Source: Citricoccus sp. WCRC_4 (GTDB lineage Bacteria > Actinomycetota > Actinomycetes > Actinomycetales > Micrococcaceae). From it: DNA of 27,241 nucleotides. The stretch spans positions 1 through 27,241 of the forward strand of contig JAPFFX010000072.1 in the NCBI GenBank assembly GCA_026645375.1. Direction: 5' to 3'. The position numbers and the translations under genes were made by a program. Numbering within the stretch: position 1 is the stretch's first letter; every line of letters starts with the position of its first letter. Below, piece by piece: positions 1 to 6,916 of this stretch. Under the pieces are notes generated by a model that saw nothing but the letters and a program-made list of their open reading frames with translations, was not told the DNA's origin and did no database searches.

Positions 1-1491
1 GTTGTTCGTCAGCGCCATGTAGACCTTGCCGGTGACCGGGTTGGTCTCCACGTCCTCCGGGCGGTCCATCTTGGTGGCGCCCACCTTGTCCGCGGCCAGG
101 CGCGTGTAGACGAGCACCTCCTCCACGGACATGCCGGGGACCAGGGACCGGTCGTTCTTGACCAGGGGGATCCACCGGCCGCGGCCGTCGAACGCGCCGT
201 CCGAGGGCACCTCGCCGGAGCCGTCGATCTCGGCGGCCGGGGAGTCACCGGTGAACTGCGCCACGTACAGGGTGCCCTCGGACAGCAGCGTCATGTTGTG
301 GCGCTTGTCCCCGCGGCGGTACTTCTTCCGGGAGACGAACTTGTAGAGGTAGTCGTTCTTCTGGTCGTCACCGGAGTAGACCACGGCGTGGCCGTCGCGG
401 GACAGCACGGCGGTGCCGGCCTCGTGCTTGAAGCGGCCCAGGGCGGTGTGCTTGACCGGGGTGGACTCCGGGTCCTCCGGGTCCATCTCGATGACCCAGC
501 CGAAACGGTTCGCCTCGTTGGCGTAACCGGCGTTGTTGAGGTCGAACCGGTCGTACACGGTCTCCCACGCGCGCTGGGTCGGCTTCTTGGTCCCCAGGCC
601 GTAGCGGGCCTCCTCGGCGGAACCGGTGCCGACGAAGTACTGGTCGAAGTTCTCCTCGCCGGAGAGCACGGTGCCCCACGGGGTGGTGCCGCCGGCGCAG
701 TTGTTCAGGGTGCCCAGCACGCGCTTGCCGGTGGGGTCCTCCTTCGTCTTCAGCAGGTCGCCCCCGGCGGCCGGGCCGTCCACGGAGAAGGGGGTGAAGC
801 CGGTGATCCGGCGATTGCGGCGACCGCCCCGGACGTACTCCCAGGGCCGGCCCCTGCCCTCTCGCTGGAGCTCGACCACGGACATGCCGTGGGCGGCGAT
901 GCCCGCGTTGACGACGTCCTCGGGGTTCGAGGCGATGTACTCCGGGGAGAACATGATGTCCTCATTGGTGTACTCGTGGTTGGACACCAGGTACCCGCGG
1001 CGGTCGTTGCGGCCGTCGGTGATGACGTCCAGGTAGTCGTTGTTGTAGCCGAACTGCTGGGACTGGGACTCACCGGTCTGGGCCGTGATGTCGAACTCCG
1101 GGGAGTCGGCGAACAGCGGGTCACCCCAGCGGATGATGGCCTTCCAGTCGTAGCCCTCGGGCACGGTGACGTCGTCCACGGTCTTCGGGACCCCGTTGAG
1201 GGCCTGGAACTCGAGCTTGCCGCCGCCCTTCGGGTGGGCGCCGCTGTGGGCCACGGCGGCCGGGGCGGTGGAGACGGCGTCGGCGCCCACGACGACGGCG
1301 GCGGCCAGGCCACCACCCAGGCCCAGGGCGGCACGGCGGGAGATCGCGGCGTTGGCGATGTCCCGGAAGTGGGAGTTCTCCGAGGTGTTCGGCACCGGGT
1401 GGGCGCAGGCGTTGCCGCACTTGAGCGCGCAGGTGACGGCAGAGCGGTTGCCCCGGGTATGGCCGACCATGGGCAGGTGTCGCTTGAGCAA
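1..1491 (-). CDS. phoX: PhoX-family alkaline phosphatase, Tat-exported (partial, C-terminus outside window)
   Basis: Secreted phosphomonoesterase that releases phosphate from organic phosphoesters; family members use Ca and Fe. The frame stays open from 1491 to the window edge (497 codons), so the C-terminus is missing. The start is taken as TTG at 1491, because GGAGG (complement of 1497-1501) lies 5 nt upstream; an in-frame ATG at 1470 is the alternative. Residues 20-31 carry a CALKCGNACAHP cysteine cluster. A twin-arginine motif (SRRAALGLG, R52-R53) and an alanine-rich hydrophobic stretch follow. PhoX hallmarks are NHEYT (about 171-175), LNNCAGGTTPWG (about 261-272, with the metal-ligand-type Cys264) and SGEEN (276-280). 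The gene lies downstream of menC on the same strand but has its own candidate PHO box at 1559-1591. Family assignment is firm; the start is less so. Confidence 0.93.
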   Translation of the reverse strand, partial: MLKRHLPMVGHTRGNRSAVTCALKCGNACAHPVPNTSENSHFRDIANAAISRRAALGLGGGLAAAVVVGADAVSTAPAAVAHSGAHPKGGGKLEFQALNGVPKTVDDVTVPEGYDWKAIIRWGDPLFADSPEFDITAQTGESQSQQFGYNNDYLDVITDGRNDRRGYLVSNHEYTNEDIMFSPEYIASNPEDVVNAGIAAHGMSVVELQREGRGRPWEYVRGGRRNRRITGFTPFSVDGPAAGGDLLKTKEDPTGKRVLGTLNNCAGGTTPWGTVLSGEENFDQYFVGTGSAEEARYGLGTKKPTQRAWETVYDRFDLNNAGYANEANRFGWVIEMDPEDPESTPVKHTALGRFKHEAGTAVLSRDGHAVVYSGDDQKNDYLYKFVSRKKYRRGDKRHNMTLLSEGTLYVAQFTGDSPAAEIDGSGEVPSDGAFDGRGRWIPLVKNDRSLVPGMSVEEVLVYTRLAADKVGATKMDRPEDVETNPVTGKVYMALTNN

Positions 1492-1507
1492 GATGTCCTC
1501 CAAGACG

Positions 1508-1549
1508 ATGTGATGACCGGGCACTGGCAGCGGTGCCCGGTCATCACAT
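1508..1549 (-). terminator. 17-bp perfect inverted repeat ahead of phoX
   Basis: The arms at 1508-1524 and 1533-1549 are perfectly complementary around the 8-nt loop TGGCAGCG. It lies between the menC stop (1602) and the phoX ribosome binding site (1497-1501), and no U-tract follows on the minus strand. It may terminate menC read-through, act as an attenuator, or be a DNA operator. The inverted repeat is directly visible; its role is inferred. Confidence 0.6.
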
Positions 1550-1558
1550 TCGACCTGC

Positions 1559-1591
1559 CCCGGGTGACGGGATGGTAAACATCCCGTGAGC
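1559..1591 (-). promoter_or_regulatory. Candidate PHO box (PhoP site) for phoX
   Basis: On the minus strand three consecutive 11-nt units read GCTCACGGGAT, GTTTACCATCC and CGTCACCCGGG. Each resembles the GTTCACC-type repeat of actinobacterial PhoP boxes. A possible -10 (GAATGT, 1546-1551) follows 7 nt downstream. An 8-bp hairpin (1567-1574 with 1580-1587) overlaps the second and first units. The match is by eye and not scored. Confidence 0.5.
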
Positions 1592-1601
1592 GGCATTTCG
1601 G

Positions 1602-2642
1602 TCACGTCGATGGGACCGAATTGCCACTCCCCGCCTGACCTGCGAGGACGTCGTAGGCGGCCCGCAGGCGTGAGCACCACCACCGCTGCCGGTCCTCCCC
1701 GGCACGCAGCGCGTCGAGGGCCACCGGGACCGGAGCCGGCCCCGGGCGCAGCAGGCCGGCGTCGGGGACCCAGGGCACCTCCGCCACGTCGCGTGCGAAC
1801 AGCGCCACGGTGCCCAGCCCGCAGGCGTGCGGCAGTCGCGGCAGGCTGGCGGCGAGCGCCACCCCGGCGGCGATCCCCACCGAGGTGTCCAGGGCCGAGG
1901 ACACGACCGCGTCCAGCCCGGCGGCCTCGACGATGCCCAGGGCGCGGCGCACCCCGCCCAGGGGCTGGACCTTCACCACCACGAGGTCCGCGGCGCCGGC
2001 CCGGGCGACGGCCACGGGGTCGGTCTCCCTGCGGACGGACTCGTCGGCGGCCAGCCGCACCTCGATCCCGGCGCGGTCGAGGGCCTCCCGCAGCCGGGCC
2101 AGTCCCTCGATGCCCGCCACCGGCTGTTCGGCGTACTCGAGCCCGTACCCGGCCAGCCGGCCCAGTGCGGCCAGGGCGGTGGAGTGGTCCCAGCCCTGGT
2201 TGGCGTCGATGCGCAGGGCCGCCTCCGGCAGCAGGCGGCGCACCTCCGCCACCCGGGCCACGTCGTCGTCGACGCCCTGGCCCGGTTCGGCCACCTTCAC
2301 CTTGACGGCCGGGACCGCGCCGAAGGATTCCAGGACGCGTCCCACGTCGTCCGGCCGCACCGCCGGGACGGTCGCGTTGACGGGGACGGCGTCCCGCACG
2401 GGCGCCGGCCAGCCGTGCCAGCCCGCCTCGATCGCGGCGGCGAGCCAGCGGGCGGACTCGGCCGCGTCGTACTCGGGGAACGGGGAGAACTCGGCCCAGC
2501 CGGCCGGCCCGTGCAGCAGCATCGCCTCGCGCACGGTGGTGCCGCGGAAGCGGGTGTGCATGGGCTGGGCGACGACGACGGCGCCGTCCAGCAGTTCGTC
2601 GACACCGGGCAGCGACAGCCCGGCCAGCAGGGGCGGGATCAT
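1602..2642 (-). CDS. menC: o-Succinylbenzoate synthase MenC
   Basis: Enolase-superfamily enzyme that dehydrates SHCHC to o-succinylbenzoate in menaquinone synthesis; cytosolic and Mg-dependent. It is 346 aa, normal for actinobacterial MenC. The N-terminal capping domain is followed by a barrel with the KVKV lysines (K114, K116), metal ligands D146 (RIDANQGWD), E172 (EQP) and D200 (AADES), and K224 (VVKVQPLGG), the expected catalytic set. ATG at 2642 is 13 bp downstream of the SUKH-like gene, so the two are probably co-transcribed. The partner genes menB, menE and menA lie about 13 kb away on the opposite strand. Confidence 0.95.
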   Translation of the reverse strand: MIPPLLAGLSLPGVDELLDGAVVVAQPMHTRFRGTTVREAMLLHGPAGWAEFSPFPEYDAAESARWLAAAIEAGWHGWPAPVRDAVPVNATVPAVRPDDVGRVLESFGAVPAVKVKVAEPGQGVDDDVARVAEVRRLLPEAALRIDANQGWDHSTALAALGRLAGYGLEYAEQPVAGIEGLARLREALDRAGIEVRLAADESVRRETDPVAVARAGAADLVVVKVQPLGGVRRALGIVEAAGLDAVVSSALDTSVGIAAGVALAASLPRLPHACGLGTVALFARDVAEVPWVPDAGLLRPGPAPVPVALDALRAGEDRQRWWCSRLRAAYDVLAGQAGSGNSVPST

Positions 2643-2655
2643 GCCCCCAGCCTAT

Positions 2656-3258
2656 TCAGCGTGCCTGGGAGTACCCGAACTTGCGGGCCACGGTCACGGC
2701 CCGGGCGTGGTCACCCAGGACGGCCTCCAGCGCCTCGACCACGGCGGCGGTGGTCTCCGGACGCAGGGTCCAGTCCTCGGTGAACGGGTCGTCCCACCGG
2801 GCCCAGGCGCTGCCGGTGGCGGCCAGGGCGAGCGCCATCTGCTCGAGGGAGTCGAAGGTCGGCTCCGGGTCGTCCAGCCGGTCCTCCCAGCCGTCGTCCC
2901 CGGGCGCGGTGAGGACCCGGCCGGTGTTCGCGTCGAGGATGAACGGGTCCACGCCCTGCTTGGCCACCACCGTCCACTCCTCGTTCCAGTCCACCAGCTG
3001 GGCCGCGGTGCGGCGGTTCCAGCGGTAACCGGCCTGCTCGTCCCAGAGCCGTTCGAGCGGGAAGAACAGGAAGGGCAGCCCGGCGGTGTCGATCTCGATC
3101 CACTCGGGCCCCACCTCGCGGTAGAAGCGGGCCAGTTGCGGGGACAGGGGTGATTCCCCCGCCCACTCGATGGGCTCCTGGCGGCTGACGGAGCCGAAGA
3201 CGGCGAGTGCCTGGCGTGCCGCGGCATGCTCGGGAGTGGTCCCCGCGATGTTGGACAT
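2656..3258 (-). CDS. SMI1/KNR4 (SUKH-like) domain protein
   Basis: A 200-aa soluble protein. SUKH-like features are LARFYREVGPEWIEI near residue 45, a tryptophan/phenylalanine-rich middle (GLPFLFFPLERLWDEQ) and VDPFILDANTGRV, where a Smi1-type protein has its core strands. The start is ATG at 3258, 7 nt downstream of a TATCCT -10 element, which suggests leaderless translation; the frame is open further upstream but is not protein-like there. SUKH proteins are often immunity proteins for contact-dependent toxins, but no toxin gene is adjacent. It is the first gene of a probable operon with menC. Function unknown; the family call is moderate and based on motif resemblance only. Confidence 0.72.
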   Translation of the reverse strand: MSNIAGTTPEHAAARQALAVFGSVSRQEPIEWAGESPLSPQLARFYREVGPEWIEIDTAGLPFLFFPLERLWDEQAGYRWNRRTAAQLVDWNEEWTVVAKQGVDPFILDANTGRVLTAPGDDGWEDRLDDPEPTFDSLEQMALALAATGSAWARWDDPFTEDWTLRPETTAAVVEALEAVLGDHARAVTVARKFGYSQAR

Positions 3259-3265
3259 GGGGCCG

Positions 3266-3271
3266 AGGATA
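3266..3271 (-). promoter_or_regulatory. -10 element TATCCT for the SUKH-menC transcript
   Basis: TATCCT on the minus strand is separated by 7 nt (CGGCCCC) from the ATG at 3258 and fits TANNNT. No ribosome binding site is visible between them, so a leaderless mRNA is inferred. No convincing -35 was seen. Confidence 0.55.
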
Positions 3272-3353
3272 GGCCGTCCGTCCGACGCCCGCGTGACGGT
3301 CCGGCGAAGAGTTGTCGACGTACCGGTGACGGGGTCCTCCCAGCCGGCTGCCC

Positions 3354-3359
3354 CACAAT
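3354..3359 (+). promoter_or_regulatory. -10-like element CACAAT for PAP2 gene
   Basis: CACAAT lies 7 nt before the ATG at 3367, matching the spacing at other genes here, and there is no Shine-Dalgarno sequence. This spacing favours 3367 over the in-frame ATG at 3358, which overlaps the element. Confidence 0.4.
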
Positions 3360-3366
3360 GGGCATC

Positions 3367-4290
3367 ATGCCCTCTGCCGTTCCCGACACGCTGCCCGTCC
3401 GGCCCGCCCGTCGGCCGGCCCGCGACACATGGGCCTGGCTGCTGGCGCTGGCCGGCTGCATCACGCTGCTCGTGCTGGTCTTCACCGCCTTCGTGACCAC
3501 CTCCACCGGCCAGCTGGCGGAGTACATGGCCCTGGAGTCCGCCACCCACCGGCTCGCCTCGCTGCACGGCTCGGTGACCGTGGTGCTGGACCGGTTGCCG
3601 GAGATCGTCGGGGTGATCGGGGTCGCGGTCTTCCTGGTGCTCACGGTCTGGCGCCGGCGCTGGTTCGCCTCGCTGGTGGCGGCGGCGGGGTTCGCCGGGG
3701 CCAACCTCACCACCCAGGTGCTCAAGAACGTGGTGTTCGTCCGGCCGGTGCTGGACAACGGGGTGCCGTACTACACGGGCAACTCACTGCCCTCGGGGCA
3801 CACCACCTTCGCCGCGGCCGCGGCCCTGGCCGTGTTCCTCATGGTGGCCCCGCGCTGGCGACCGGTGACGGCGGCGATCGGCGCACTGTTCGCCACGGCG
3901 GTGGGCGCGGGCACGTTCATCGAGGCCTGGCACCGTCCCGCGGACATGGCGGCGGCCTACCTCGTCGCGGCCGCCTGGGCGCTGGCGGCCGGCTGGGTCA
4001 TCCTGCGCACCGGGCCCGAGTGGAACACGGTGGGCCGGGCCAGCGCCCGTCATCCGCGGCCGGCGGGCCACCCCGGCTGGGACGTGGCGCTCTGGCTCGG
4101 CGGCCTGCTCGCCCTGGCGGGTGCCTGGCTGGCCTTCCAGGCAGCCGGGGGCGCGGGCGTCCTGACCCCGGACCCGGACTGGCACTCCGGCTGGCACTTC
4201 CTGGCCGGGCTGCTGCTCTCCGTGGGACCGGGGCTGCTGGTCTTCGGGTTCCTCACGACCTTCTTCCGCTGGCAGGCCGGGCGCCGCTGA
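3367..4290 (+). CDS. PAP2-superfamily membrane phosphatase
   Basis: Multi-pass membrane protein of 307 aa, probably a lipid phosphatase acting on phosphatidic acid or an isoprenoid diphosphate at the outer face of the membrane. PAP2 motif 1 is K120-x5-RP (R126, P127), motif 2 is PSGH (142-145) with the acid/base His145, and motif 3 supplies H189 and D193 (EAWHRPAD). The arginine that usually lies six residues before the motif 3 histidine is replaced by Thr183. A hydrophobic helix near residues 22-43, several internal helices and two C-terminal helices (after about residue 238) are visible. The start at 3367 is chosen from the upstream -10; ATG at 3358 is possible. It converges on the MFS gene with a 1-bp gap. 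Substrate unknown. Confidence 0.88.
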   Translation: MPSAVPDTLPVRPARRPARDTWAWLLALAGCITLLVLVFTAFVTTSTGQLAEYMALESATHRLASLHGSVTVVLDRLPEIVGVIGVAVFLVLTVWRRRWFASLVAAAGFAGANLTTQVLKNVVFVRPVLDNGVPYYTGNSLPSGHTTFAAAAALAVFLMVAPRWRPVTAAIGALFATAVGAGTFIEAWHRPADMAAAYLVAAAWALAAGWVILRTGPEWNTVGRASARHPRPAGHPGWDVALWLGGLLALAGAWLAFQAAGGAGVLTPDPDWHSGWHFLAGLLLSVGPGLLVFGFLTTFFRWQAGRR

Positions 4291-4291
4291 G

Positions 4292-5515
4292 TCAGGCCAC
4301 CGGCCCGGGCCCGCGCGGCAGTGCGCGGGCGAACACCACCGCGCCGGCCCCGGCGATCGCCGCGATGACCCAGATCCCGGTGGCGAGCCCGGCCACGGCC
4401 GTGACCGCGGACAGGATCGCCGGACCCGCCAGGATGCCGGCGTCGGCCTGCAACCGCCACAGGGCCAGGAACTGGGGCCGGGCCTGCCGCGGGGAGTAGT
4501 CGGCGCCGAGGGTCATGACGATCCCGGAGCCGAAGCCGTTGCCCAGCCCCACCACCAGCGCCACCGCGGTGAACCACCCGGGGGCGCCGGTGAACGGGAT
4601 CAGGGCCATGCCCAGGCCCAGCCCGCTCAGGCAGGACACCGCCACGATGCGCCGGCCGCGGCGGTCCATGAGCAGCCCCGAGGGGTAGAACATCAGCAGG
4701 TCCGCCAGTCCGGTGACCCCGTAGATGACGGACGCCGCCGCGGGCGAGAGCCCCAGGTGGGTGGCCCACAGCGGGATCACGGCGGAACGGCAGGCCCGGG
4801 TGGCGGACAGGCAGACCACCGCCACGCCCACGGTGGTCAGCACCCGGCGGTGCTCCCGGGCCAGCGAGCGCAGGGTGGGCCGGGCCTCCGGAACCGGCGG
4901 GGCCCCGGCGCCCACCGGACCCGGCACGGGCAGCTCCCGGATCGCGACGCTGCCCGCCGCGGCCAGGGCCATGGTCAGCGCGCCGGCCGCGAAGGCCCCA
5001 TGGAGGCCGAGGAGGGCCTGCAGACCCGCGCCGAGGAACGGCCCGACGAACAGGCCGATGCGGATGGTGCCGCCCAGGGTGGACATCGCCCGCGCCCGGT
5101 GGCTGACCGGGACGGCGACGGCCAGGTAGGACTGCCGGGCCAGGTTGAACCCCGCCCCGGCCATGCCGACGACGAACAGCCCGGTGAAGAACAGGGCGAG
5201 CCCGGCGGCGTCGGGCACGGGCAGCCAGCCGGCGACGGCGGCCCAGGCCACCAGCGCGCCCAGCGCACCGGTCCAGGCGGAGGCGATGATGGTCGTCCGC
5301 TCCCCGGCCCGGGAGGCCAGGTGCGCGGCGGGCGCGTTGGCCAGCAGCGACCCGATGCCGACGAGCGTGACGGAGGCGGCGGCCACGGCCACCGAGGCCC
5401 CGAAGGCGGTCGCCGCGGGGGCCATGGCCGGGGTGATGGCACCGACGCCCACGGAGTAGACGGCCGAGGGCGCGTAGACCTGGAACGCCGCGGCGAGCGG
5501 GCGGGGTCCGGTCAC
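4292..5515 (-). CDS. MFS transporter (exporter-like)
   Basis: A 407-aa major facilitator with about 12 hydrophobic segments in two halves, separated by a polar linker near residues 200-225. Loop residues include SRAGERT near 70 and a second-half DRRGRR loop (LLMDRRGRRIVAV), a typical MFS cytoplasmic motif. The start is GTG at 5515, which overlaps the stop of the upstream hydrolase by 4 bp (GTGA), so the two are translationally coupled. The same frame stays open far upstream, but that part is antisense-like shadow within the hydrolase gene. Substrate cannot be inferred; the resemblance is to drug/metabolite exporters. Confidence 0.88.
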   Translation of the reverse strand: MTGPRPLAAAFQVYAPSAVYSVGVGAITPAMAPAATAFGASVAVAAASVTLVGIGSLLANAPAAHLASRAGERTTIIASAWTGALGALVAWAAVAGWLPVPDAAGLALFFTGLFVVGMAGAGFNLARQSYLAVAVPVSHRARAMSTLGGTIRIGLFVGPFLGAGLQALLGLHGAFAAGALTMALAAAGSVAIRELPVPGPVGAGAPPVPEARPTLRSLAREHRRVLTTVGVAVVCLSATRACRSAVIPLWATHLGLSPAAASVIYGVTGLADLLMFYPSGLLMDRRGRRIVAVSCLSGLGLGMALIPFTGAPGWFTAVALVVGLGNGFGSGIVMTLGADYSPRQARPQFLALWRLQADAGILAGPAILSAVTAVAGLATGIWVIAAIAGAGAVVFARALPRGPGPVA

Positions 5516-6276
5516 GACAACCGCCGGGCCAGGTGACCGGACTGTTCCGCGCCGTACACCGCGCCCTCGCCGCCGATGGCCCGCTCCATGGTGTGCAGCA
5601 TGCGCCGGACGTGGTCCATGCCGACCACGGCGCCGTGCCCGGGGACGATGACGCGGTAGCGGTCCTCCAGCGCGAGGATCCGGGCCAGGGCGGTCAGCCA
5701 GTCCCGCGGCCAGGCGTCCTCGAAGGCCGGGTCGGCGCCCTCCTCGACGAGGTCCCCGGCGAACAGGACCTCGCCCGCCCCGACCAGCAGGTCGCCGTCG
5801 GTATGGCCGCGGCCCACGTGGAACAGCGTGGCGCCGACCCCGCCGAGGTCGATCGTGAGCGGTCCGTCCCCGACGGTGTGCGTGGGCGGCAGGATCCGCG
5901 CGTGGGGACCCCGGCCGGCGGCGAAGGCGGGCTCGAGGGCACTCACCTCGGCACGCTGGCCCTCGCCGTGCGCGCGCAGCGCGGCCGCGGCGCGCTCGTG
6001 GCCCCAGACCTGGTCCACGCCGGCGGTCCCCGGGTCCGCCAGGTAGGCGTTGCCGAACACGTGGTCGAAGTGGGCGTGGGTGTTGACCGCCGTCAGCGGC
6101 AGCGAGGTCAGCTCGCGCACCCGGTCCAGCAGCCAGGCGGCCTGGACCGGCCCGGCGCCGGTGTCCACCAGCAGGGCCCGGTCCGTCCCGACGACGAGGC
6201 CCACGTTGGCCTGCCAGCCCGCCAGGGCCAGGGCGTGGGAGTGCGCGGAGAGCTGGACCCACCCCGTGACTGGCAT
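5512..6276 (-). CDS. MBL-fold metallo-hydrolase
   Basis: A 254-aa protein of the metallo-beta-lactamase superfamily with a complete dinuclear zinc site: HAHFDH (H67, H69, D71, H72), H158 (GRGHTDGD), D175 (LFAGD) and H214 (PGHG). The arrangement resembles class B beta-lactamase-like and quinoprotein-relay-like hydrolases with the signature GRGHTDGD, not RNase J. No signal peptide is visible, so it is probably cytosolic. ATG at 6276 sits 6 nt after a TAGTCT -10. It is the first gene of a two-gene operon with the MFS exporter. Substrate unknown. Confidence 0.88.
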   Translation of the reverse strand: MPVTGWVQLSAHSHALALAGWQANVGLVVGTDRALLVDTGAGPVQAAWLLDRVRELTSLPLTAVNTHAHFDHVFGNAYLADPGTAGVDQVWGHERAAAALRAHGEGQRAEVSALEPAFAAGRGPHARILPPTHTVGDGPLTIDLGGVGATLFHVGRGHTDGDLLVGAGEVLFAGDLVEEGADPAFEDAWPRDWLTALARILALEDRYRVIVPGHGAVVGMDHVRRMLHTMERAIGGEGAVYGAEQSGHLARRLS

Positions 6277-6282
6277 CGGGCC

Positions 6283-6288
6283 AGACTA
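6283..6288 (-). promoter_or_regulatory. -10 element TAGTCT for MBL-MFS operon
   Basis: TAGTCT on the minus strand, 6 nt (GGCCCG) before the ATG at 6276. It is a good TANNNT match and there is no room for a ribosome binding site, so the transcript is inferred to be leaderless. Confidence 0.6.
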
Positions 6289-6325
6289 CCGCCCGGTTCG
6301 TCCCCCCTCTCGCGAACCGTCACCC

Positions 6326-6355
6326 CTGACGGCGATGGGGGCCGCGTGAGATAGT
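6326..6355 (+). promoter_or_regulatory. Promoter of tspO (CTGACG-N18-GATAGT)
   Basis: The -35-like CTGACG (6326-6331) and -10-like GATAGT (6350-6355) are 18 bp apart. The ATG at 6363 follows the -10 by 7 nt, predicting a leaderless mRNA. This is one of the few leaderless candidates here with a recognisable -35. Confidence 0.6.
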
Positions 6356-6362
6356 CGCAGGC

Positions 6363-6881
6363 ATGGCACCTACGCATGGACGAGAAGCACTCAGGGCCCG
6401 GCGCCGGCGGACCGCCCTCCGGGTGGGCACCGCGGTGGGCGCCTGCGCCGTCGTCGGGTCCCTGCTGACGGACCCGCAGAGCCGCTGGTACCGGTCCCTC
6501 CGGAAGCCGTCCTGGCAGCCGCCGCCGGCGGCCTTCCCCATCGTGTGGACGGCGCTGTACGCGGACATCGCCTGGGTGAGCTCGCGGACCCTCTCCGCGG
6601 CCCGCGAGGGCGGCCGGCCCGAGGAGGCCCGGTCCTACGCCCGCGCCCTGGGCGTGAACCTGGTGCTCAACGCCGCGTGGTCCGGCCTGTTCTTCCGGGC
6701 CCGGCAGCCGGCGTTGTCCGCCCTGGGAGCCGGGGCCCTGGCCCTGAGTTCGGCCGACCTGGCCCGCCGCGCCGGACGGGGCCGCGCCCTGCGGGGCTGG
6801 GCCCTGACCCCGTACGTGGCCTGGACCACCCTGGCCACGGCCCTGAGCGGTGAGATCGCGCGGCTGAACCCCGGGAAGTGA
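6363..6881 (+). CDS. tspO: TspO/MBR-family protein
   Basis: Five-helix membrane protein, 172 aa, related to the translocator/benzodiazepine receptor family that binds porphyrins and cholesterol-like ligands; bacterial TspO proteins are implicated in tetrapyrrole control. The family signature WY..L.KP.W.PP is present at residues 42-54 (W42, Y43, K48, P49, W51, P53, P54) and is followed by W62 (FPIVWTALY). The N-terminus has an arginine-rich stretch before the first helix. ATG at 6363 follows a promoter by 7 nt. The next gene, an NCS2 permease, starts 35 bp after the stop or, with an alternative GTG, overlaps it by 4 bp. Confidence 0.88.
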   Translation: MAPTHGREALRARRRRTALRVGTAVGACAVVGSLLTDPQSRWYRSLRKPSWQPPPAAFPIVWTALYADIAWVSSRTLSAAREGGRPEEARSYARALGVNLVLNAAWSGLFFRARQPALSALGAGALALSSADLARRAGRGRALRGWALTPYVAWTTLATALSGEIARLNPGK

Positions 6882-6903
6882 CCGGCGCGGCACCCGCCGC
6901 CGC

Positions 6904-6909
6904 TAACAT
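6904..6909 (+). promoter_or_regulatory. -10 element TAACAT for NCS2 permease
   Basis: TAACAT lies 7 nt before ATG 6917. A -35-like GTGACC (6878-6883) lies 20 bp upstream and overlaps the tspO stop. The spacing supports 6917 as a leaderless start over GTG 6878 or ATG 6908. Confidence 0.5.
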
Positions 6910-6916
6910 GGCCCCC

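Noticed and set aside
298..1578. A 426-codon plus-strand frame opposite phoX
   Set aside because: Val/Gly-rich without domain features; the opposite strand has all PhoX motifs.
2656..3567. Longer start for the SUKH-like gene, adding about 100 residues
   Set aside because: The added part is Gly/Gln-rich, lacks protein-like character and overlaps the divergent PAP2 gene; ATG 3258 follows a good -10.
4292..6262. A single long minus-strand frame covering the MFS gene and most of the MBL gene, as if a fusion protein
   Set aside because: The N-terminal 245 residues are an out-of-frame reading of the MBL gene. The MFS protein begins at GTG 5515, overlapping the MBL stop.
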